The position numbers and the translations under genes were made by a program. DNA of 18,657 bases from Smittium mucronatum (taxonomy: Eukaryota > Kickxellomycota > Harpellomycetes > Harpellales > Legeriomycetaceae), in the NCBI GenBank assembly GCA_001953115.1, contig LSSL01002210.1, positions 1 through 18,657 on the forward strand. Direction: 5' to 3'. Positions within the stretch are counted from its first letter, which is position 1. Every line of letters begins with the position of its first letter. Below the pieces are notes generated by a model that saw only the letters and a list, made by a program, of their open reading frames with translations, was not told where the DNA came from and ran no database searches. Shown one piece after another: positions 1 through 7,244 of the stretch.

Positions 1-195
1 TTATTTCACTCTTAAGGGAAATTATTGGTACAATGCGTTTTTAAATCTTGATCTGTATAAAGCTGGAATAAATCATATTTATAAAATGATTTGAATACAA
101 ATAAAAGGCTGATGTTGAGTAAAATAAAATGTTTTTTTAACTTATCTAATATCTAAAAATAATAAGTTCTATAAATATAAAAAATTCCTGGAGGA
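1..195. other. AT-rich flank downstream of the tRNA pair, no gene seen
   Basis: AT-rich DNA with no recognisable gene or RNA structure. The part next to the tRNAs holds a short inverted motif (TCCTGGAGGA, about 187-196) that is not long enough to call as a feature. Open frames that touch this stretch on the minus strand run through the tRNA-Leu and tRNA-Phe genes and are explained by them. Confidence 0.6.
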
Positions 196-220
196 CAGAT
201 ACCATAAAAAATGGTATCTG
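196..220. repeat. 10-bp inverted repeat at the 3' end of tRNA-Leu
   Basis: The arms CAGATACCAT (196-205) and ATGGTATCTG (211-220) are perfect reverse complements separated by AAAAA. The right arm is the 3' acceptor strand of the tRNA-Leu gene with one flanking base. The left arm, read on the minus strand as ATGGTATCTG, therefore repeats the first bases of tRNA-Leu: the gene itself begins (AT)GGTATCT. It may be the stub of a second tRNA-Leu copy lost by deletion. Alternatively it is a hairpin that forms in read-through transcripts beyond the T6 terminator and would compete with normal acceptor-stem pairing. The repeat is seen directly; both explanations are inference. Confidence 0.85.
206..211 (-). 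terminator. Pol III terminator (T6) of the tRNA pair
   Basis: On the minus strand six T residues follow directly after the discriminator base of tRNA-Leu. A run of four or more T on the non-template strand is the standard RNA polymerase III stop. It is the first T run after the start of tRNA-Phe, which implies that both tRNAs end at this one site. The T run is also the loop of the inverted repeat at 196-220. Confidence 0.85.
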
Positions 221-293
221 TGAGATTCGAACTCACGCCTCTTTCGAGACCGCAACTTGAGTGCGGCGCCTTAGACCGCTCGGCCAAGATACC
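212..293 (-). tRNA. tRNA-Leu (anticodon CAA, reads UUG), intronless
   Basis: An 82-nt cloverleaf on the minus strand. The acceptor stem GGTATCT (293-287) pairs perfectly with AGATACC, and the discriminator is A at 212. The D arm is of the eukaryotic Leu type and contains the A box. The anticodon stem CCGCA/TGCGG (266-262 and 254-250) encloses the loop CTCAAGT, with anticodon CAA at 259-257. The long variable arm (249-237), a short stem capped by GAAA, identifies a class II tRNA. The T arm is GTGAG-TTCGAAT-CTCAC and carries the B box. CCA is not encoded. There is no intron after anticodon base 37, whereas tRNA-Leu(CAA) genes of budding yeast and vertebrates usually have one. It lies 3 nt downstream of tRNA-Phe and is followed at once by T6. 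Confidence 0.97.
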
Positions 294-296
294 ATT

Positions 297-369
297 TGGG
301 GACTCCGAGGATTGAACTCGGGACCGTACGATCTTCAGTCGCACGCTCTCCCAGCTGAGCTAAGTCCCC
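297..369 (-). tRNA. tRNA-Phe (anticodon GAA)
   Basis: A 73-nt cloverleaf on the minus strand. The acceptor stem GGGGACT (369-363) pairs with AGTCCCC, with discriminator A at 297. The D arm is GCTC-AGCTGGGA-GAGC (A box). The anticodon stem TGCGA/TCGTA has one G-U pair and encloses CTGAAGA, giving anticodon GAA at 336-334. The variable loop is CGGTC, and the T arm is CCGAG-TTCAATC-CTCGG (B box). There is no intron and no encoded CCA. No T run separates it from tRNA-Leu, which starts at 293 after the spacer AAT, so it is most likely the upstream member of a dicistronic Pol III transcript. Its 3' end must then be freed by cleavage within 3 nt of the 5' end of tRNA-Leu. Confidence 0.97.
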
Positions 370-721
370 TTGAATGATAAGTTTATACAACATTTAATGT
401 ATCTTTTAATATATTAGTTCATTTTTTACCTAATATGTTATTGGTTAGATGATGGGATATAAACATTAGTTTGTTTTATTGTTTTGAATATTAACCCTTT
501 TTCTAATAAAATAGTCCATAAGCCCATTGACCTAACCACTTTAACTTACTCAGCAATACTCTGCGCCGGCGTTTCTACAACTAGAGTGCGTATCCCTTAT
601 TAATATGACAAGAGAGTCTTTAACAGTGTCATTCATGATAGATCCCTGTTTTTTTACAAGAGGTTTTTATATAATTTCACATTTACGTAACATATATATT
701 TTACTATCAATTATTACGCTT

Positions 722-770
722 TAAGTGTACATTAAAAAATGCAGGTGACGTGTATCATTTTGTACACTTA
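722..770. repeat. 10-bp inverted repeat TAAGTGTACA / TGTACACTTA
   Basis: The arms at 722-731 and 761-770 are perfect reverse complements with a 29-nt spacer, and each arm contains the self-complementary core TGTACA. The spacer is relatively GC-rich for the window. An RNA of either strand could form a 10-bp stem with a large loop. The paired TGTACA sites could also be a protein-binding dyad. A perfect pair of this length can occur by chance in AT-rich DNA, though the mixed-base arms make it less likely than an A/T-only one. Confidence 0.5.
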
Positions 771-1222
771 CACAGAGGAAAAAAATTATATTTGATCTCA
801 TCCTAATGGATATATATAAACACCATCCTTGGTTATGCTGAATAGGAAGGACTTTATTATATAAAAACTTTAATGATCTTATTAGTTTATCTAGTTCTCA
901 ACATTATAAATAAAAGATCAAACAAAACTATCATATCTTAATGAAAAACCTCGATAAGTGATAAAATAAAGAGAATTCGTTCATTAAAGCCTTAAAAGAA
1001 ATATAAACTACTTTCTACATCTATAATCATTAAATAAACATCTGAATAAAGGAATATACCTAATATAGGATAACTAGGACTAGTAGATGTATAAGAATAA
1101 TTGTACGATAATATGTTAATAAATGTATTCAACTATACTTTTTAATATACTTAATAAGGATTCTAATCAAATTATGGCTTTAATCTATTTATGAGAAATA
1201 CTTTTATCAATATATTATATGA

Positions 1223-1411
1223 TTTTTAAAATATATATTTTGTAAATATATAGAAATATATGATGATTATGTTTTCTTTAAAACTCTTTCGTGTATCGTA
1301 ACATTAAAATAGGAGTGTTGTAAATAGGTAGATGCGACTGCATTAATTCAAGGAATTGATTTTCATCTGAATTATCCTGCTTTATACTAATATTTAATAC
1401 TTCATAATTGA
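1223..1411 (+). pseudogene. Possible eroded coding segment, product unknown
   Basis: In one plus frame the stretch from 1223 to the TGA at 1409-1411 contains only three other stops: TAG at 1310, TAG at 1325 and TAA at 1388. The 20 codons between 1328 and 1387 read VDATALIQGIDFHLNYPALY, with mixed codon choice and 33% GC. No family was recognised. It may be a fragment of an old gene in which CAA/CAG codons have mutated to TAA/TAG, or an exon in a genome that reads TAA/TAG as Gln, or chance. There is no good start codon in frame. Segments as short as this can look coding by accident, so confidence is low. Confidence 0.15.
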
Positions 1412-3335
1412 AGAATTTTAACTTAATATTATATTTTAAGTACTTATAGTTTGTAAAATTTGGATAAAATAAACCCGAAAAAATACAACTGTATCATATA
1501 CAATATTTTTAGTTACTATATGATTTATATAATAAATTATACAATATTTACATATATAAAATTGAATTAAAGGTAAGCAGATAGCATTAGTTCTTCTGGT
1601 CTAAAAATTTACACTGAGAATCAAATAAAATTATCAGCCCAATCAATCTTATTAATAGATTTAATTTAAATTAGTTTAAAATGTTTTAAAATTGTATGAA
1701 ATAAGCGCCAAAATATTTCGAGTTAATGTTTTTAGTTAAAAAAAAATTAATGGAAAAAGATAATTCATGAATACTTTTTTTTATAATCGCATGGTTATAA
1801 TAGACAGTACAGAACTACATATTCATACAAAAAAACCAAAATGAGTATCTATTTTTATTATTATCTCACCATAGCTCAGATATTACATGAAATTAAAAAT
1901 GGAAAAACTTGAATTCCATAAATAAATATAGAAGAATGGGCGTTTTATTTTGGAAAAAATATTGAAATTTATATAAAAAAACATATAAATATATAGAAAA
2001 TTTAATTATTAATATAATTGTATTATAAATTATAATAATTACAAAAATTATGTCATCTAAAAAAAACAAAATTTCCAAAATTTATAAAATAAAAAAATTT
2101 GGATGATAATAAGATAATTGTATTAGATAATGGTGCCATCAGACTCTAAAAAATTTATTAAAATAAGTCTAAATACACTATTCTTGTATTTTATTGATTA
2201 AATAATTAAAATTGAAATTTTTTAACAGTTTTATTTAATAAAATCAATTATTTTACCAATATCATAATTTCCGGTTTTTTCAAGGGTATATATAATTCAA
2301 GATTATAAATATTAAAAACCTTACTCAATAAAAATATATTATTACACCTGATTAAAACTTTTAAAGAAGATTTTCACCGTGATTAATACATTTTTTACCG
2401 CTCAACAGCAGAACATAGAAACTGGACTGGATAAATTAGGAAGCTTTTTGAAATTTTTACTTTTAAAAAAAAAAAAATTATGATAAAAAAATCTATAAAA
2501 ATAATCAAAAGATTACATATAATACGCTTAAAATTCTCGTGATGCATCTAAATTTTTTAAAATAATAAATTAATTAAAGGAAATTATTCTTTACCTTGGT
2601 CTGATGAAATTTTAAATAAAAGTGATGAAAAAATACTTTCGGAAAATTACTAAAAATTTCTTGCATTTTTGCCTTTAGAAAAAAATAAATTGCTAACAAA
2701 CATCTAAAATCTAATAGAAAATAGTAATTTACAAATCTGATTTTTTTTTATAGTAATGAAATACAGCATTCTTATATTTTAACCAAAATTATATGTTTAG
2801 ATATTTGTTTTTATGCGATTAAATTAATTAAATAGCAAAATTTAAATATTTAACCAGCTTTATACAAAAGGATAAAAGCGAAATTTTTTGATTTCTTCTA
2901 AAAAAAATGGTTTTTGTTAATTTGATGCATTTTAAATTAAATTAAATTGAACCAAGTCACCAAATTAGTGATTCTTAATCTGTTTTAAATGCTGGAAATA
3001 AGAAATTAGATGCAAGACTATGGTAATTAAAATTTAATAATTTTATTCAAGATAAATTTTAGATTTATATCAAAATTTATAAAAATAATAAAACTTGGAT
3101 ATATCTAGCCAGTCTCAGGTTTTTTCATTATTTTAAAACCAGTAATTCAGATATTTTTAATTGAATCATTTTTATCAATTAGATATAAAGATTTTTATTA
3201 CCAAATTTTCATAAAAAAATTTTTAGGCACAAAGAATAAGCTTAATTATAATAAAAAATAAATTTTGAACTTATACACAGTAAATCTATTTTTAAATTAA
3301 CAAAAGAAAAATATTGATTATTTTTTAAAGCTTTC

Positions 3336-3353
3336 ATATATATATATATATAT
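3336..3353. repeat. (AT)9 microsatellite
   Basis: Nine perfect AT dinucleotides in an AT-rich context. It is a simple-sequence tract with no sign of a function. Confidence 0.9.
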
Positions 3354-4549
3354 TTAATTATTAATAAAAAGGCTCCACTTATAAATTATAATCCAAATTT
3401 TCGGATTAAATATTTTTTATAATATTAATACTAGTAGAAAACCATTAAAACAATTTCTTCACTAACAGGTTTTTCTTAAGATACATTCCATATAAATATA
3501 CAAGACTCTGATCTGTTATAAAGAAATTACATTTAAAATTTGTAGTTGAATTTATTTTATTTTTCATAAAAAACATTTAAAATAATTAAAATGTATTAAA
3601 TTAAGGTTTATATCTATGGGAAAAAAGATTTATCCGTTGGAACCGCTCTGTAGTTACATTTTTTCACAAAATAATTTTACCGCGATTACATTATTTAAAT
3701 TGCATATTTAATAAGATGAAATAAAGACCAACCATTTTCCGAAAATATTTTAATGAACTAGAATATATTTAGAATGTGGTTAAATACGCAAAAAAAAAAT
3801 CAAGATTTGAATAAGGATTTTTCACTTAAATTTCGCATTTTTCTACTATAAATTTTCATTTTAGATAAAATATTCAAAAATAAATTTCTTGATTAATAAT
3901 TTTTTAAATTTCGTTAAAATTTTTAATGTACTCAATTATATCTATTATATAACATCTTATTTTAATAAAGGCATTGTACAGCTTTTTTTTTGCTTGCTTT
4001 CTTTGTATTTTTCAAATGAGCAACAATTTACTTAGATTATATATAAGACATCAATTGCTTTTCAATAAAAAACAGAAATTCATATTAATAAAATTATCGC
4101 TATTAACTCATTAGAGATATTTATAAGTAATAATATATTTTTTTTTATTGGTAAAAAAATACTTTTGACATATTAATTCTGAACTATGTAATATATAAAA
4201 TATGTAGTTTGAAAAAGCTACAGATTATTTTTTTAGAATAAGAGTCTCAAAAAATATTAATGGTAATCATATTTTTGGCAAGAATAATAAAGATAAATTT
4301 GAAACAAATTAAAGATAAATACTCTATATGGATTCTATTATAAACAATAAATTCAAGTAAACCCAGCTTGATTAAAAATTAAAGATATTTTGTGATATTT
4401 ATATCGCTTTAAAAAATAAAAATCCATTTTATTTTTACCTTTATTATAATTTAATATAGTTTATTTATATTTTTCTTAATTTCAAATAAATTGAAAGATC
4501 GAAGATATAAAAGATAGTTTTTATACAAAATATGTGCATTATTGATGTT

Positions 4550-4574
4550 AAATATAAAATATAAAATATAAAAT
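4550..4574. repeat. 7-bp tandem repeat AAATATA, 3.6 copies
   Basis: Three exact copies of AAATATA at 4550-4570 are followed by AAAT. It is a short tandem repeat, probably from replication slippage in AT-rich DNA. Confidence 0.85.
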
Positions 4575-6720
4575 TACAATTATATAATTTTTTTATTCTG
4601 AGAATACAATTAGAAAAATATTTTAAGCACATTTTCTTAAATTAATAATATCAGTTAAATATTCCCATCGCTTTTTCACCATAAAAATTATATAACTTAC
4701 TCCAAAAACAAAGTTTTCTAAAATATATATAAATTTTTACATTATAATTTAATAAAGCCGAGATGGTTTTTGCCTATATCTAAATATGCTGATCTTAGAG
4801 AATTTAAAAATCAAATTAAAATTATAAAGCAAAGAGTGAATAATGGTTAAATTTCTTACAAAAATATTGAAGTTTTTCAAAATAGGGTCTATCAAATCTA
4901 AAATAATGGAGAAGAAAAAAAACTATAAAATTGGTTTTTTGCAGATTAAGATTTGCTTAGTAATTGATTTTTTAGTATTTATACCCCTTAGTTAATGTAA
5001 TAATTTTAATAGAGATTTTTTACAAAAATAAAAAGAAATTTTTTATTTTTCATTGTTTTATCTAAAAATAATTACCCTTTTATATACAATTAACGTTTAA
5101 AAACGGATTATTTTCGTTTTTTACAATTTATTTTCTCCAAATTTATTTTTAAAAAAAGAAAGTAATATCCATAAACATCTTAAGTTATATTATAAGTTAT
5201 TTTTCACAAAAAAAAAAAATTAGTTTTAAATGGATCCATTTCTTATTTTTTGAAAAAAAGGATTTTATGAGATTTTTATAACGTATATAAGAAATTAAAA
5301 TAGTTTTAAAATAAAAAAAAATTAAAAAAAAACATGAAATTCGAGTTAACTTACAAAAAAGATAAGCCTGACTGATTCACTATCACTATTTCTTCGAAAG
5401 GGTATAGAAAAACAAAAAATAATTCAAATAAAAGAAAATTATAGAAAATAAATATTTTTAATAGTGAAAATTAAAGTTTTTTTTTACATATATGTGTATG
5501 ATATGGATTTAAGGTGGTAATTTTTATGGTAAATAGGCTTCTAAGTAACTTCAAATAGAAAAAAAACCATTGTCATTATTATTTGGAATGGAAAATTGTC
5601 TCTTAATTTAAATTCATCTAAAAGATAAATATTCTATCACTTTAGGGGTAATAATGGTTTATAAATTTTTAGAGAAAAATAATTTTAAGGGAAAGTAATT
5701 TTTAATAAGCCAAAAGATATATATTTGATTTCTGCAACATGAAAATGTTGTTTATAAATCTAATTTTGGTATGCGATAGTATTTTTTTCTCACGTGTTTT
5801 TTAGACTTTTTCACACTGACGTATTATCCATAATTATGTTTTATTATAATAAAAATTACCCAAAATACGCACAGTAGTCTGTAATAGTAAATGATGATTC
5901 TGTTTAAAATTTTTTTATGATTTCATTATTTTGGCTTATTTTTTTAATTATAAAAATACTCGATCACTATTAAATGAGAGATTATGGGACATAATAAACA
6001 AATCTCATACATTTTGGCCATTAATGGAAAATATCGCTCTCAAGCATTAAATAACTTGTATCGAAGGGAAATTAAAAGAAATAATTATTAGGGTAGTAAA
6101 AAATGAGCTCAAATAGCCTTTAGACATTTCTGCTAGCAATAAAACTTGTAATAAAACATAAAATTTTAGTTTTAAATCATTTGAAGAGTAAAAAAAGAGA
6201 CTTTTTAAAACATAGTGAATATATGGGAATATATATACTCCTTCCGAAAAATGAAACTGTTTTAAGAATATTTTTCTCTGGACTAGTATTTATATAACTA
6301 ATATTTTTATAAGAAAATATTAAATCTTGAGAAAATTAAATTTATTATCTGTCAATGTACATTAAAATAATATTTTTTATAAATCACAACCATATTTTCA
6401 TAATATAAAATAAAATCAGTTGACTAAAATTTTAATGAAATAAAATTAAATGAAATAACTCTAGATAGTTTTATATGTATCTAAAATTAATATTTTTATA
6501 TGGTCTATATTTTACATTGATTTTAAAAAATAACCATAAAATTTTCAAAAAAATATTAGGTAATAATTAACTAAAAAGGGTGGTATTATAAATATAATCG
6601 GGATATTCATTAAGGGAAAACTAAATTAAAAATTTTAATAATTAAAAGCATAACATATTTTTCATATAATTTTTTTCCCCACATAATTATATTAGCCTAT
6701 AATATCAGTAAAAATAATAC

Positions 6721-7200
6721 GGAGACAATATAGAAGGTTTAAAAAGGATTTATATCGTAAAATTTTTTAAATTCCTACCTTAATCTACCGGTAGCGTGAA
6801 TAATAGAAATTCGATTCATGTCTACCACCCATTATAAAATAACCCTGAATTATCACAAGTATTCTAGATATCTAACAAAACATAAATCCATGAATTAAAT
6901 CGTAATCGTTGAAACAAAAATCGTTGGGATAATTTATTTCTTTTTTAGAGCATAATTATACAGGGTTGATATAGTATAGAATCACTTCATATACTTTTTA
7001 TGTTTCTGCTATGACTTTCCTACAAAAATATGCTAAATACTGGAGAATCACTTTGAAGACAAAGTATGACCGTTTTAGGTGAAAATCCATCAAAATATAT
7101 TGATTCATCTCGGTAAATCTTGAATATGAATTTTCCCTTATCCGACTCCTTTGCCTCCCAATCTTTGAGATACCTCAATTACTATTTAAATAAAGTGGAT
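6721..7200. other. GC-raised island, possible decayed gene on the minus strand
   Basis: All eight 60-base lines from 6721 to 7200 have 25-37% GC, against well under 20% just to the right, so this is a discrete island of about 480 bp. On the minus strand two overlapping frames are open in the standard code for more than 50 codons: 7178 to 7023 (52 codons, then TAG) and 7174 to 7001 (58 codons, then TAA). The second frame has no TGA until 6664-6662, 170 codons in all if TAA/TAG were Gln. The first includes WEAKESDKGKFIFKIYRDES. Since both overlapping frames look equally plausible, a protein gene cannot be asserted. No family was recognised. An eroded gene or an uncharacterised RNA gene are the main options. 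Confidence 0.3.
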
Positions 7201-7212
7201 TAGAATATATAG

Positions 7213-7244
7213 AATTGATATATATATATATATATATATCAATT
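7213..7244. repeat. 32-bp perfect palindrome, AATTG-(AT)11-CAATT
   Basis: An uninterrupted (AT)11 core at 7218-7239 is capped on both sides by matching bases (AATTG at 7213-7217, CAATT at 7240-7244), so the whole 32 bp is its own reverse complement. It sits just beyond the right edge of the GC-raised island. Such tracts can extrude cruciforms. The flanking GAATTG/CAATT symmetry goes beyond what the dinucleotide run alone gives. Confidence 0.9.

Larger units (their letters stand above)
370..1411. other. GC-raised intergenic region beside the tRNAs, function unknown
   Basis: By counting bases line by line, GC is about 32% in 481-540, 45% in 541-600, 32% in 601-660, 33% in 721-780 and 33% in 1321-1380, against roughly 12-20% in most of the window. 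The peak includes the all-GC palindrome CGCCGGCG at 564-571. No known RNA family was recognised. In the standard code the longest stop-free runs in 541-720 are under 60 codons. Two plus-strand frames and one minus-strand frame all look protein-like, so none can be preferred. If TAA/TAG coded for Gln, one plus frame would be open from the ATG at 397 to the TGA at 793-795. This could be a decayed gene, an unrecognised RNA gene or an exon of an intron-containing gene. Confidence 0.4.
1412..6720. other. AT-rich gene desert (left part)
   Basis: About 5.3 kb with no supportable gene in the standard code, no tRNA or rRNA, and no terminal repeats of a mobile element. It holds an (AT)9 run at 3336-3353, a 7-bp tandem repeat at 4550-4574, a small perfect hairpin with a GAAA loop at 5735-5750 (CAACAT-GAAA-ATGTTG), and many A or T homopolymers of up to about 13 nt. 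Three plus-strand segments have one frame poor in stops and slightly richer in GC: about 2222-2530, 4722-4967 and 5900-6250. They are discussed as findings because their coding nature is not proven. Confidence 0.6.

Noticed and set aside
153..344. Minus-strand open frame of 63 codons
   Set aside because: It runs through the tRNA-Phe and tRNA-Leu genes; the lack of stops is due to their GC-rich RNA sequence.
382..387. TATAAA on the minus strand upstream of tRNA-Phe
   Set aside because: It lies only 12 nt from the mature 5' end, too close for a TATA box placed before a Pol III start, and TATAAA is common by chance in this DNA.
541..605. Possible 5S rRNA, U6 or SRP RNA in the GC peak
   Set aside because: None of the conserved sequence blocks of these RNAs was recognised on either strand.
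599..666. Minus-strand reading containing NDTVKDSLVILIRDTHSS followed by GTAAGT like a splice donor
   Set aside because: It is only about 36 codons long, ends in TGA before the donor-like bases, and two plus-strand frames over the same bases look equally good.
1893..2078. Minus-strand open frame of 61 codons rich in Ile, Phe, Leu and Tyr
   Set aside because: The composition is what AT-rich DNA gives by chance, with no mixed-codon stretch, no motif and no support from context. One or a few ATG-started frames of this length are expected at random in the window.
5735..5750. Hairpin CAACAT-GAAA-ATGTTG as an RNA element or terminator
   Set aside because: The stem is only 6 bp and stands alone; hairpins of this size are frequent by chance here and no gene borders it.
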